DNA of 64,000 nucleotides. It comes from Parasponia andersonii. Its lineage: Eukaryota; Streptophyta; Magnoliopsida; Rosales; Cannabaceae. A program made the position numbers and the translations under genes. The notes beneath the pieces were generated by a model, which saw only the letters and a program-made list of their open reading frames with translations, was not told the DNA's origin and ran no database searches. The stretch is taken from assembly GCA_002914805.1 (NCBI GenBank), contig JXTB01000325.1:109246-173245 (forward strand), in the 5' to 3' direction. How positions within the stretch are numbered: the first letter of the stretch is position 1; every line of letters starts with the position of its first letter. This document shows positions 31,745 to 47,043 of the stretch, one piece after another.

Positions 31745-34560
31745 AATTTTTGTTTTTTTTTTTATTCACTAGTTTGTATCATTAGATACATTTTGTTTAT
31801 TTGCTTGTTCTCAATTGAACTATTTTACACAGATTTTAGACCAATAACCTGAAAGGCAGCTTCAAAATTAATGCCTATAAATTGGACAACATGTCCTTTT
31901 TGCACTCACATATAATATAGGAGTTTGTTACCTTTCGCACGATCCAAGCACTGTTTCTCGTATTCAACCTCTATATATTGAAAAATAAAATACAATGAAC
32001 GTATGCAATTATAGTACTATATACATATGTGTGTGTATATATATATATATATATGTATGTATGTACATGCATTGTATGCCTTTTTTTTCTCTTGTAAATT
32101 CTGATTAGTGAATAAAAGGAATAAACAATTTAAAGAAGATATTTTAATTGTGAATGATTAATAATTAAGCTATCATCAAGCATGTAATATTTGCGTCATT
32201 ATTTATTTTATAACTTGTACATATTAATTATATATACTACATTAATCATCACCTATGGCATTGATGTTATAGTTTGAAAGTTTGTTACAAATGAGTATAA
32301 TACAAGATAAAATATTGACTAATACCCTAACGAACTAATTAGATCTCCCCTTCATAAAGGGGGAAAAAAAAGGTTTTAAGTAAACCTCGACTACACATAT
32401 ATATTAATTATAGAGACTTCACAATAAACTTTGCTTGTGCTAGAAAATTTTAAGACCACGGTGTCGTAGTCAACTAACTCGCAGATAAACGATCTCAAAA
32501 TTAAGTACCGGATTCTAGACTAAATAACGAAGAGAAAACAAAAAAGGATATTCGTCCTTTTATTTTCACTTTTATTTCCCCCTCCCCCAACTCCAAAAAA
32601 TGAGTTATCCTTTTTTAAATATTCATGACACATCTGACCAATCTCAACCATCCATTGAGGTGGGTCACCCGAGTATACCACTTCAATAGAAGGCTGAGAT
32701 TGATCAGATATGTATGATGTATGTACGATGTCTATATTAAAACCCATTTCTGAAACAGGTTTAACAAAATTTATCAATATTAATGACAACTATATGTCCC
32801 TTCAGTTTAAAACGAAAGTCAGAAATAATTAATTGGCTAAAAATAAACATTAAACTATGCAAAAGATTACAAATTCAAGTTCCAGGTTACCACATAAACA
32901 ACTCACAAGATGTTCATACTGTGCAAGGATAATCATAAAACTACAATGAGCTAAAAATCTACCATGATGTGTTAAAGTTTCAAGCACAAACAGAAGTTGT
33001 CGCAACATCTATAAGGATATGACTAAATAATGAGGATATTGATATGTATACTTTGGTCTTGTATTATACTCTCCTATAATATACATTTGATCTTGTATTA
33101 TACTCACCATGTGCTTCACTATAACATCAAGTTCATAGCAGTAGATGGATTAGTATAATATAGAAACATGATTAATGAATATATTTGTACAAGGTATATA
33201 TTATACATGTGAGAATAAAAAGTTCAGCAAATATATGCGCAGTGTGATAGCTTACTTATCACAATTAATATATGTTGCATAAATCATAAAACCCGTTATG
33301 TGGATATCAAGATCATGATGCAAATTTGACTCTCAGAACAGATACCTAACTGTATAGCTTGAAAAATGGGGCTTGTATACCATACCATCACCAACTCCTA
33401 GTCACTAGGAGTTTTCTTTATGTGTTTAGGTGAAACACCCATTGGATGTGCAACGAGCCCTGCTACCGTACGACCAAGAATAATAAAATGCATATCGTGT
33501 TTGTGTCCCCGGTGCTTATTTATATACTTGAATACATAAACCATGTCTGATACCAAAAGCTTACAACCACAATTAAATAGTTATCTTTATTTTTCCCGGT
33601 TTCCAGTTCAAACTAGAAAACCTAGAAACTATCACAATTAAGAAGAACTAAATATATACTTAAATCAAAACTAGAGATCATTATTACCACTACATTTGTA
33701 CTCATGAAGGCCAAAAATTGTCAAACACATTCCAAAGAACAATTTGGGTAAACTACTTGTATGTCACAAGGATAGTTCAAGGCATGCAAGTACAACACAT
33801 CCCCTTACGACATTTCCTTCCAAGTTCTAGAAAATTCTAATACATGTTCAAACCACAAAAAGATGTTCCAAATTACGAACTTTATATCAGATTGAAATAT
33901 GCTCATGTATTTAAATCTCTCAGACATTCATCAAATTAGTCTAAGAAAGTGTAATAAAATTATCCATGCTAACAACTTAATTCAAATTATCATCACAAAT
34001 CACTCACAAGTGTGAGAAATTATAAGATTAATGCAAACTTCAGATCAAAAAAACAAATATGCAAAAATGTCTTTTGTTAGCAATATGTAAACTCAAAACC
34101 AATCTCACAGGAAAATTCTCGGCAGTTTCTAATATTTTTGGACTCGATTAAGTTTTAAGAATTTCTAACACACTCCCAACTTTCAAAAACATAAAATTTA
34201 TAAGCAACGCCAAAAATATGGTATAACAGACCGATTGAACAACGGTTAAATCATCACAACATCTCATGCCTTCTTCCTTTTTTATATATAAAAAAAAAAT
34301 ACAGGAAATAAATGCGTTCTTAGAATTTTAACATTTAAGAGATCCATAGAAATTTAAATGAGAATCTGTTTACAGAATATACGGTACACATGTGCACCGG
34401 TTCACATATATGGACATGTACAAATCTCGTTCGAATATCTAACTGTAAAAAGTCATGCATCACATCCATATATTTATATAATTTCACAACCCATAAAATT
34501 CCAAAACATGCCACTAAAAAGAGCTAATAAGTCAACATTCACGGCTTCGAAAAACAAGAA
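31745..34560. other. Intergenic, no supported gene
   Basis: AT-rich. A minus-strand frame at 32520-32789 includes PSIEVVYSGDPPQWMVEIGQ, which looks more protein-like than its surroundings. However, it ends in Lys/Gly-rich low-complexity sequence and I know no family for it. It could be an exon fragment of a degraded gene. The rest holds only simple repeats. Confidence 0.45.
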
Positions 34561-34598
34561 ATTTGCAGATAACGATTTATATCCACCTTTGTTTGACA

Positions 34599-34629
<31 letters not shown>

Positions 34630-35070
34630 AGAGGGAAAAAAGAAGAGGAAAAGCTCACCAAAATAGTAGAAACTTTCTTGCAAGCCTCTCGGAATTGAAT
34701 CAGCTTGGGAAAGTAGTTCAATTTTATTTTGAGAGAGAGAAATATAGACCTGGAGAGATGAGATGAGATGAAATGAAATGAAGAAAGTAAGAGACTTTAG
34801 CACCAAGAGGCAGGTTGGTATTAAAAAATTGGAAATGGCCAAAGTAAGAGTAACATAACACTTAACAGTACATGCACCTAACGCAAATGGCCAACTCTTA
34901 TTGGTTCTTTGAAAAAGTGCAATGATCCAATTTCCCAATGGAAGTGAACCACATAAAGACTTGTCTCTTAGTGGCTCTTCGGTTTTTGAGTTGCAAGCAA
35001 GTAGTTTGTCAAAGGGAGAAATAATGTCGTCAGTTAAAGCAAAAAGGAATCTAGGTTCGTTCCCCACCAT
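34474..35070 (-). CDS. Unassigned 198-codon open frame
   Basis: A minus-strand frame from ATG 35068-35070 to a stop at 34474, unusually long for AT-rich DNA. It starts MVGNEPRFLFALTDDI and includes several hydrophobic stretches. Its middle crosses a (TA)n tract, giving alternating Tyr-Ile. A TATA-like ctttatag lies only about 30 bases before the ATG, which leaves almost no leader. There is no known domain. A donor-like GTCTATA follows TCATCTCTCCAG near 34750, so any real product might be spliced. I regard it as probably non-coding, possibly part of a transcribed non-coding region. Confidence 0.2.
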
Positions 35071-35109
35071 CACTCAATTATCGAATGACGCCAGTTCTCT
35101 CTATAAAGA

Positions 35110-36400
35110 TTAAAAATTTTAAGCAATCAATGTCAATACTTTGACATGACAATATACAAGACTAATTGCAATAAATGTCTTGTCTTCTACGCTTTCAATT
35201 TATTATCACTTTTATACGTTTTTTATATCTGTATTTGACACTGGTTTAAAATTAGTTTCTACATTTCAAAATAAATTTATTAAATCATTTTAATAAATTA
35301 GATTTTAAATTAATATAAAAGTATAAATTTATAACAAACCTTAAATCTAATACTCAATATTAATAATAATCAAAATAAAATATATAAATCAAATAAAATG
35401 TTAAAATACGATGTAAAAATGTTGCTATCCCTTCTATGTCCATTTTCATTTTCTCTTTGTTTAACCAAATAACCGAGTGTATGCATTTACACTTAATATA
35501 CCAATTATATTTAAGTACTGTATCAAATTTTATAGTGATACACTAATACCAAAGTGTTCCAATTTTTATATTGAGTGAATCAGTTTGTACACTCAATTTA
35601 TTAACATATTCGATTATTTCGTTGCATACTTTGAAAAACAACATCGATTTAGGACCCAAAACTTGGCCCTTTTGCCAAAAGTGCCAATAAACAATGGTAA
35701 AGATGGACGATAATAATTGAAATTGGTATCTAGATCAATGGCCCAAAGGTTGACTTGGGCCTCCAGGGGTTGGTCCAATAGTACTCGTAAACTAAAATTT
35801 CGGACTTCTAACTCAAAAATCGACTGAATAAATTTGACATTGCAATTAATCAACACCTAGATAATTAAATAAATTAAATTAAATCTATAGTGGTGTGGTG
35901 CCATATGAAATGAGATAAATCGCCAAACATGCTTAGTAAAACTTATAGCATAATTTAGGAAACGGAGTCATTAAAATTAACAAAAAGAAAACGTTTGTTA
36001 TTCTTATAATGTAAAGGGAAAACTTTCAAGAGGAAGACGAATAGCTTAATCACCCATTGAAAACATACTATCATACTTCATAAATAAATGGTTTGTGTCT
36101 TGAATTGAAGTTTTAAAAGAATGCAAACTTTTTTATCCAAAAAAAAAAAAGAGAGAATGTATACTTGTTTGAAAATAAATAAATAATAATAATAATAAGC
36201 TAACTTTGAACTTTATTTTTGTCCTTTCCTGGTTTACTTGACACATTCTTCAAGCATATTTAACCTTTGAGTCACCTTTTTAACGCTCAATTGATTAAAT
36301 ATAGTAAAACGAAACAATTACCTAGCTGAGTTTGGGATAATGAAATTCTTTAGTTCAATCGATTGGTTATTAATTGCTTCATAAACTATTGATAAAGTTT
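35110..36400. other. Intergenic, AT-rich, no gene seen
   Basis: No supportable gene or repeat of note. The minus-strand frame at 35614-35856 has no recognisable motif. Confidence 0.55.
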
Positions 36401-36403
36401 TTA

Positions 36404-37054
36404 TTTGGATTCTAAGTTTTAAAATTTCTAATACGTTTAGGCATACGTCTCTTTTAGACTCAAAAATTGGTATATATCTTCGATTCAAAAGATATATCTA
36501 ACTAATTAAATTTGATACACATCAAAAATACATACTAAAATTATCCTTATCAAAAATCATGAATTTTAAATTAATGCATGTTTGTTAATTAAGAGATTTT
36601 TTAAAATATGTTTTTAATATTTATGAGTTTGTGAAATTGCAGAAAATGAACTTTATCGCTATTAAAAAAAAAAACTTAAAATAGTACATCATTTTTTTTC
36701 TCTTGATATATTTAGGTATGTAAATTTTGGATTCTAAGTTTTAAAATTTCTAGTACTTTTAGGAACCATATAGGCATATGTCTCTTTTAGACTCAAAAAT
36801 TGGTAAATATCTTCGATTCAAAAGATATACCTAACTAATTAAGTTTTATACACATCAAAAATATATACTAAAATTATCCTTATCAAAAATCATGAATTTT
36901 AAATTAATGCATGTTTGTTAATTAAGAAATTTTTTAAAATATGTTTTTAACATTTATGAGTTTGTGAAATTGTAGAAAATGAACTTTATCGCTATTAAAA
37001 AAAAAACTTAAATTATTACATCATTTTTTTTTCTCTTGATATATTTAGGTATGT
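36404..37054 (+). repeat. ~322-bp tandem direct duplication
   Basis: Copy 1 (about 36404-36725) and copy 2 (about 36726-37054) both begin tttggattctaagttttaaa and both end with ctcttgatatatttaggtat. They are about 94-95% identical by eye, with small indels (for example an extra aaccatat in copy 2). No coding frame survives in both copies. Confidence 0.9.
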
Positions 37055-37059
37055 ACTTG

Positions 37060-38400
37060 TATGTATTAATAATTTTTGTGTCATGAACTATTAGTAATAC
37101 ATACCAAACAAAGTTTATCCATTTTAGGAATTAGATACACTAAGTTTATAACACAAAATCTACTACGACTAAAAAGATTATTTACCTTTCATTCTCTCTC
37201 TGAAAACTTTACCTTATACACTTCATCTCCAGGATTTTCTAGTTTTCTTATTTCCTAATTTTGTATTCAATAATCTTTCTTTTAGTGTGCAAGTCTTTAT
37301 CTTGTTGTCGTAGAAGTTCGGTCCTATTATATTTTAAACATGTGTAAGTTTTACGCTATTTTTGTTAATTCTTTTTTTAATTTTATTGTAGATCTGAACC
37401 TTTTGTAATGCATATCTTGAAGATTTTTATCATAAATACTGTAGTGTTTATAAAGATGGACTTTATTATGATTGATAGTGTACTTCGATATGATGAAAGA
37501 TGGACTACTGCTGCTTTGTTTTATGAAAATCTAGATTTTATAATGTCTTCGAACTTCTCTAGCCTTTTGGTAAAAATTAATTGTATATTTGTTGTGTGTA
37601 TTGTGAGCTCAAATTTGTCTAGTAATGGTGTTAATGCTAGCGATGCAAACTCTCTGTTGAGAGATGGCAGTGATAACTCTTGTCACTTATTATTTATTTC
37701 GTGAATTAGTCGGCCATACACGTGCAATAGATAATTTATTCTATATTGTTTTATTTAGTTTATAATAGAAAATTTCCAAATTGTATTGTTTCTATTATGT
37801 TGTAAATAATTTATTATACATAATAAAGAATTTCCTTTATTTCAGAAAAAATGAGAAAATATTATCTACTAAACTTAAAAGATTTAATTTGCAATTTTTT
37901 TTAATCAAAAAAACTTGATGAGATAAAATCAATCTCATGGACAAATGTATCACAACTGAAAATATATCTACCAAAAATCAAGAAAATGCAATGGTATATT
38001 TGAAAATATATCAAATAAATGGATGATATATTAACGGGAAAAATAGATGTACTTTATAGCGATAACAGACAATCAAAAAGAAAATCTAAAATCTCTTAAA
38101 TAACTTAAATAATTAATAGACATTAAACTATAAACAAAAAAGGGATTATGAAGTTATAAAATTGAAAATATGGTTAAAAAAAAAAAGTCACCCACTCCAA
38201 ATACTTCTTTTGGAATTTATAGAATGAATAAATTATTCATGGAATAACAAAAAAAAACAATTTTAAAATTTAAGGCCAAAATCAGATACTTTGAGTTGAA
38301 ATGCCAGAACAAAATTTTCTTAATCATTTATAAATTAGTAGAGGATTTAACCTTAATTTAAGAGCCAAAATTAAATTATTAGTAAATATTAGGGAGAATG
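37060..38400. other. Intergenic, possible transposon-protein fragment
   Basis: No intact gene. At 37450-37580 the plus strand contains LRYDERWTTAALFYENLDF, which faintly recalls the N-terminal region of Mutator-like transposase proteins (a repeated RYDG.W element). The match is too weak to call. The rest is AT-rich. Confidence 0.4.
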
Positions 38401-38603
38401 CGACCTCAAAAACAACATTTAGGCGGAGATTTTTGTAATTATCCGACAAATGAACTTAAGTGATGATAGCGGGTGCGGGTCCCAATCCCAAATCAGAGGC
38501 TGTCGTCACCACTTCCTCCATGGGCGCGTGCGTCCCACCTCCAGCCTAGACACCTCCTTTCTCTGAGATCGGCTTCGAGTTTAATCGATTATCACTGCAT
38601 ACG

Positions 38604-38804
38604 TTTAGGGTTTCCATACATCGAGTCCAAACCCTGATTTCTAAGCCCCAATTCCGCTTCATCCCTAATCCCCTAGAACGCTGATTTTTGGTTTCACGTA
38701 CCAAATTAGGGTTTTCGAACTTCTCCGCTGTTTTCAAAACCCTAGCTTTCGATACTGATTTTGTTTTGGGGGGTTTCGAGCTTTGTCAAAAATTAGGGTT
38801 TTGA
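38604..38804 (+). promoter_or_regulatory. Telo-box cluster in the GTE leader/promoter
   Basis: Within about 200 bases before the GTE coding region there are five AAACCCT/AGGGTTT words, at 38605-38611, 38629-38634, 38706-38713, 38737-38745 and 38793-38801. They occur in both orientations and three extend to the full telo-box AAACCCTA. Telo-boxes are typical of promoters and leaders of plant genes active in dividing cells and are bound by Telomere Repeat Binding (TRB) proteins. The cluster is consistent with a growth-linked chromatin gene. Function here is inferred. Confidence 0.7.
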
Positions 38805-38837
38805 GCGGTTTTTCGTGCATGGCTTCTGGAAAATTAG

Positions 38838-40960
38838 GTGGTGACATTCCGAGAAGAAGCGCATGAACCGAAAGAACCAGTAAAAACCACCAGGCGGCGA
38901 CCACCATTAACGACCAAAATTCCTCAAAGCTCTGCTAACTTTTCGCGGTTGAAAGCGGCGGTGGCTTCCGACGACTCGTCGAGCCAGAGTTGCCCTCTAT
39001 CGGACCCTTCCGAGAGGGCCAATGGGAACGGACCTCCTGGCTATACAAAGCTTGAGAACCGAGTTAGGATTAGCTTGAATTCATACTCCAAGAGTGAAAC
39101 AGGAGAGTTAAGACGGAGGCTTATCAGCGAGCTTGATCAAGTGAGGTGCCTGTTGAAGAGGCTTGAGGCTACTAAGGAGTTTCAGCGGAGTGGTGGTAGT
39201 CAATCTCAATTTTCTGCTAATTATGTAACAAAAAATGCTGGGAGTACAATGAGGGTGAATTCGGAGCTGGGTTCGGGTGGACATCGCGATGCGGATACAG
39301 TTCGGGGTTTGAATTCTTCGGTAGCGGAGAACAGCCATGGAGTTGGTGATTTGGTGGGGAAGGAGAAGAGGACGCCAAAGGGAAATCAACCTAGCCGAGA
39401 CAGTAACAAGAAACCGAAATCCAAACGAGAGAAAGGTGATGATCGTGAGATGAAGTTCGGGCAAAGTAAAGATAAGTATTGGAGTCAATTGTTTAAGAGT
39501 TGTGGTAGTTTACTTGAGAAGTTGATGAAGCATAAATTTGGGTGGGTTTTTAATGTGCCTGTAGATGTGAAGGGTTTAGGACTACATGATTACAATGCAA
39601 TCATCAAGCATCCTATGGATTTGGGTACCGTGAAGACTAGATTAAACAAAACATGGTATAAGTCGCCTATAGAGTTTGCAGAAGATGTTAGACTTACTTT
39701 TCGTAATGCCATGTTGTATAACCCCAAGGGACAAGATGTTCACGCCATGGCAGAGCAGTTGTCGAAGATATTTGAAGATAAATGGGCAGTTATAGAAAAA
39801 GAGTATAATCTTAACAGAAGAGATGGATCTGCACAGTCCCAAGATGCAGATTTGCCAAGACCCACTTCAAGAAAAGTTCAGGCTCCAACGCCTGTTCTTC
39901 CGGCGCCTTCCCCTCCTGCTTCAGCCCCAGCAATGAGAACTCTGGATAGAGCAGAATCTGTAACAAAGCCTGTGGATCCCAAATTGGTAACTGAGAGTTT
40001 AGGCAATGGAGGTAGAACCCCAGTTTCAAAGAAACCGAAAGCGAAGGATCCTGATAAAAGAGATATGACTTATGAGGAGAAGCAGAGGCTTAGTACGAGC
40101 CTTCAGAATTTGCCTTCTGAGAAGCTAGACAACGTTGTTCAGATCATTAAGAAGAGAAATCCCGGGCTTTCTCAACAAGAGGATGAAATTGAGGTGGATA
40201 TTGCCAGCCTTGAAGCAGAAACGCTTTGGGAATTGGATAGGTTTGTGATCAATTACAAAAAGAGTTTGAGCAAGAATAAGAGAAAAGCTGAAGTTGCTCT
40301 TCACTCAAGGCCAGATGTTGGCCATGGAATAGAGAAAAGAGTAAGACCACGAACGCCTCCTTTGCTGAACATTAATTTCAACCTTCTCAATTGTTTCGTT
40401 TCTTATTTTTATGGAAGAAATTCTGTCTGACCCATGATTTATCTGACCACCTTTGCAGAATATAAAGCCATCTGCTACAGAGGTCCTCGAAGGATCTAAA
40501 ACAGGTAATGTATTTGACAACCTGGGTATAGCAGTACTTTGCTTTTGATTACTTTTAAGAAATAGTTTACTATTCTGGCTTGCTGCTCTTGGTTTTTCTG
40601 GTATGCTTTTGCGAAAACGATTTCATTTTACACAATGCAAAATGCGTTTAGTTAAAATCTTTTATTCAAAAGAAACATACGTATTACATGTTTCATCTTC
40701 TTGTTCCATGGTGATTATCAACTTTGAACGAGGCTTAATCACTGAAAACCTCGTTTTTGACTTCCAAAAGAGAGGAGGAAAGTTCAAAAGAAAATAGAAA
40801 GTGATATCAAAAGTAGATCAAGTGGTAAAAACAGCAACAGCTGTGATTTTGTTATTTTTCTAAGATGGCAGTAAATATAACGAGTTCAATAACTGTGACA
40901 TCTTGCATTTTGATTGCAGATTCTGACGGTGATGGTTCTTCACCCTGTGGATCAGACTAG
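38838..40960 (+). CDS. GTE-family bromodomain/NET transcription regulator (start uncertain)
   Basis: A BET-like plant nuclear protein that reads acetylated histone tails. Three exons fit by splice site and phase: 38838-40340 (donor GTAAGA), 40459-40504 (46 nt), 40920-40960. The protein is about 529 aa and ends GSKTDSDGDGSSPCGSD. Counting from 38838, the bromodomain spans about residues 215-320 (KFGWVFNVPVDVKGLGLHDY, HPMDLGTV, acetyl-lysine-binding Asn in LYNP at 295). The NET domain spans about 409-476 (MTYEEKQRLSTSL, QEDEIEVDI, ETLWELDRFV), followed by a basic KNKRK. It resembles GTE2/GTE7/GTE4-type proteins. The start is a problem. The frame has TAG at 38835-38837, no ATG until residue 138, and the nearby ATG 38819 (MASGKLGGDIPRR) is one frame off and stops after 15 codons. 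Either a one-base assembly or real frameshift lies at 38840-38870, or a spliced upstream exon joins at the AG before 38838. Confidence 0.85.
40341..40458 (+). other. GTE intron 1 (retained-read alternative end)
   Basis: The intron runs from GTAAGA (40341) to TTTGCAG (40458), 118 bases. If it were retained, the frame would run on to a stop at 40428-40430 and give a different C-terminus (NFNLLNCFVSYFYGRNSV). The spliced form gives the acidic/Ser ending usual for GTE proteins and is preferred. Confidence 0.8.
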
Positions 40961-40964
40961 AGGA

Positions 40965-42650
40965 ATTCATTGGCCTTAGAATTAGAAGTTAAATCGAAAC
41001 AGTTTAGTTAGGAAGCATATTTTGCATGATTTAACTTTGATAGAATGTCATTGGTCCTTTTGTTGGTGATGTGGCTCGTGCTGATTTTGTTTTCTGAGCC
41101 AGCTATTTTGTACTTTTAATTGTTTATTATATGTAACTTAATCTGCTGGTTTTTCGTAAAGAGGGGTCTCGTTAAGGTTTTATTGTGTACATCTATTGCC
41201 ATTGACATATGAGACCTAGAACTTCAATGTTACATGAATAGTTAAGGTAATGGAATTTTAGTTAGTTTATGATGCTGTTAATTCCACAATAATGTTCATT
41301 ATAATACGACGTAAGTTGCAATTTTTTCATAACATTACTACTTTCGTTAAATCTATTTTGTTGACTATAAATTCTAAAGTTACATTAAATTAATACGTTG
41401 TATTAATCCATATTATCGATTTTTTTTTTTATAGACTTGGAAGGTATGACTATAAAAATTTAGTCTAATTTTACATAAATTAAATTAGAGGGTATCAATC
41501 TTATTTTTGTCCTTAGAAAATTTACCTCCTTAGATATCTCCGATAGACATGCTAAATATCCTGATAAAGTTAAATTTTAGCATTTGGGTGAAAAGTGACT
41601 CTCCAATGTAGTGCTATATTTTACGTAATTTTTTATTTTAGCATATATTATTATTTACAATATTATTTAGTATGTATTATTATTTACAACATTGTCAATA
41701 TTTTACATATAAAATATTCATGTGTTTTACAATATTATCAAAATTTAATATATGTATTTATTTTTTTATTAAATTTTATTTATAAATTTATCTTTACTAA
41801 ATTATAATCAATTATAATTAATAAGAGTATTTTTTTTCGTAATGACTAATTTGTTCATTTATATAGAATATAAATAATTTTAAATTGGTACATGGAGTTT
41901 TTTCTAATTTTATGATTAGTAATTAAATGATATAATAATAAATATATAATAGAAAAGATATATCTTATGCATAAAATTAATGTTTAAAATACTAAATAAT
42001 ATTTCTAAAATTCAAAAAATACATGCTAAATTTAATATAAAATTCAAAAAATATATACTAAATATAAAATTCAAAAAATATATACTAAATTTGACATTAT
42101 CATACTAAATTTAACATTAGCACATTATTAATTAGATTCTCAGAGCATAATGCATTGGAAATCGTCTTAATGCATTGGAAATCGTCTTACTTCTACAAAA
42201 CACAGTAATTTATCGTTACTCACTTTTCAATGACATTTTTTCATACCAAACCAAGTGAAAATTGCAGGAGCGAGCTAATCAAAAAAACACGACGTTTGAC
42301 TTGCACAGAACGTAAATCTCAAATATCTTTTTAAAAAATATGTAGAGAAACTATTTTATTATATTAAGCAACCATAACTGCAGCTTATCCAGAGAGGGAA
42401 CACCCTTTGAAAGTAAAGAGATTCGTTTTGTGCTTTTGAGTCGATGGAACAACCCACAAAATTAAAATTAAGTCATCCAAGCTCTCCCAAAACGTACGAC
42501 TGGGAATTATTAACGGAATTTGCAGTTATATGTAGAAACTACTCTAATGGAACAGGAAAAGGCCGGTGCCGGTGACAGCAATTATACAACAATCCTTAAA
42601 CTGCAAAAATTGATGGTTTCAGAGTTGATGACGGGTCGATAGTACCCAAC
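40965..42650. other. Intergenic between convergent GTE and MDH genes
   Basis: Holds the 3' regions of two convergent genes. At 42000-42095 there are three loose copies of a unit containing aaaattcaaaaaatatatac. At 42140-42190 a 21-base unit containing gcattggaaatcgtctta is present twice. No gene in between. Confidence 0.6.
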
Positions 42651-42672
42651 ATTCCAATACCAATGTAATCAC

Positions 42673-45154
<2,482 letters not shown>

Positions 45155-45168
45155 TTTTTATGGTTTTT

Positions 45169-45195
<27 letters not shown>
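45169..45195. repeat. (GA)n tract in the MDH 5' untranslated region
   Basis: About 13 AG units lie 15 bases upstream of the ATG (read as CT repeats on the coding strand). A further (CT)n run occurs at 45310-45329. Pyrimidine-rich leaders of this kind are common near plant transcription starts and hint that the MDH transcript begins between about 45200 and 45340. Confidence 0.8.
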
Positions 45196-45200
<5 letters not shown>

Positions 45201-45339
45201 GGTTTTGGTAGTTTTACGGAGAAGAAGAAGAAGAGGAAATGATGCGTTGAGAATCTCGAGGAGTACTACTAGCGTGTCACCCAGTCTCGAGAAATTGATG
45301 AAATAGTGCCTCTCTCTCTCTCTCTCTCTATTTATACTG

Positions 45340-47040
45340 ATTGCTGAGCCTTCAGTCTTGTAAATCCTTGGTCATTAGAAACAATGTTTGGTTTACTACT
45401 ACTAAACTACTAAAAAAAACTTGTTTGGTTACTTTTCTACCATTTCTAAGAAAATAACACAAAAAATGTTTTTTTGATATTTTTCTAAATTCAAATTTCG
45501 TTTTCCCCTTATATGGTTTTGTAATCATTCTGATAAATATCTAATTTACATGGGCAGGTTGAGAAGAGTATTTTATAAATAGTAAAGAAATTAGTTGCAA
45601 ATAAATTGCTTTTATTCTTTTCTGTTTTTTCTTCTTTCTTTAAAAGATAATAAAGATGCTTTCAGAGCAAAGAAAGTTGCTATTAAAAAAATAATATATA
45701 AAACGTTTTCATAAATCTAACTTTATTTTTGTCTTTAGCTTATTGTGAAATGAGGTTTCTTCTTACCTACTTCTCAGCAAGAAAAGAAAATTCCTTACCC
45801 ATTTGGTTCACTGGCGCTTTCCTTTTCTTTTTTTTTTCTTTTTTTTTTTTTTTTTTTTCTCCCTTAAGAATGAATAACATTATTATACTGATCAAATTGT
45901 CCATTTCTCTTTCAAGAAAAATGATACGATGCTAAAGTCTCTTATTTGCTTCTAACCACTAATTTCATTTTTACCTTTTTTAATTCAACATTTTGTATTA
46001 CATTACATACATTCTTTTAGTGGCATGTGACTCATCTAATAGTAAGATGAAACGTATTCAAATGTTTATACCGTTTATGTTAATAATTATTCACATTAGG
46101 ACATTTTGTTCTGTTAACTAAACCATGCATCATGCATATATTAAGCACAATAACAAAAACACTACTTGAAGTGATCCGTGGCTGACCTTTTTTTTTCTTT
46201 TACATCATAACTGTTCCTCACTTTTCTATGGTCCCTAAAATGACAGACAAAGAGGCTCTTTCTCTTGTAAGTATCAATTGATTACTAGCCATTAAAATTC
46301 TGGTGTGGGAATCTTGTTCTCTCTCCAAACACATCATAGCCTCTTTGAGAACCATGGCGATAACTACAAGAGATGTTTTTCCTTTTTACCTTTAATTATA
46401 GGTGCAACAAAAAGTCCATAAACACAGATTTGCTTAAACTGTCTCTTCTGAGTTCCAGAGTTTATACACGTCAAAACCAACCTTACACAAATTTAAAACT
46501 TCTCTTTTGTATTGTATCGAGATGTGTTCAATTCATTTTCCAACATCTCATTTACACCATCTGATAGTCTTGATAATTGATATAAATACCAAAAGGGGTG
46601 AAATAATAAAACAGCAAATTGAAATCATTTATCAAAATTTTGATGGCAAGGTCCATCAGCCTTCGGCGGAAGCAGTTCGAATCCGAGAAATGAAACTGTA
46701 AATCCTAGCATAATACACTTCGATGACTTACATAAGATTCTTTTTTTTTTTTTTTCCCTTCACCAGTTGCAGAATGCAATCCTGAAGTCCTTCAATTTTC
46801 AGTACTCACTAAAATCAATGCCGCATCTTAAACTGAAGATGAATGCTCGAAAAATAATTAGACCATGAAATCCACCAGTTGCTGCAGAAACACATTACTG
46901 ACTGACACAAGAAAAAGAAATCAGGTAATGAGCTCTAAATGATGCCACCACCGCAAGCACTAACCTGTCAGTGAAACTCGGGAAGTTGTTCTCTCCCAGT
47001 TCATGAGTGTTAGGCCAAAACTAGTCCACATTAAAGTGAA
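45340..47040. other. Intergenic between MDH and IPT9, no gene seen
   Basis: Contains the MDH promoter (right of about 45340) and the IPT9 3' region. T-rich runs, for example 45815-45860. No gene is supported; small open frames on both strands lack motifs. A string gttcgaatcc at 46675-46684 looks like a tRNA B box, but no tRNA fold surrounds it. Confidence 0.55.
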
Positions 47041-47043
47041 TGA

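Noticed and set aside
34474-35070. 198-codon minus-strand open frame as a real protein gene
   Set aside because: It crosses a (TA)n tract, has almost no leader after the only TATA-like string, and has no known domain. Listed only at low confidence.
37408-37704. Mutator-like transposase gene
   Set aside because: Only one short stretch is faintly similar. No transposase core, terminal repeats or target-site duplication was found.
40341-40430. GTE ending in YFYGRNSV by intron read-through
   Set aside because: Splicing at GTAAGA gives an in-phase continuation into two further exons with a typical GTE-like acidic/Ser C-terminus.
46660-46700. Possible tRNA gene (B-box-like gttcgaatcc)
   Set aside because: No matching A box, anticodon stem or acceptor stem could be drawn around it.
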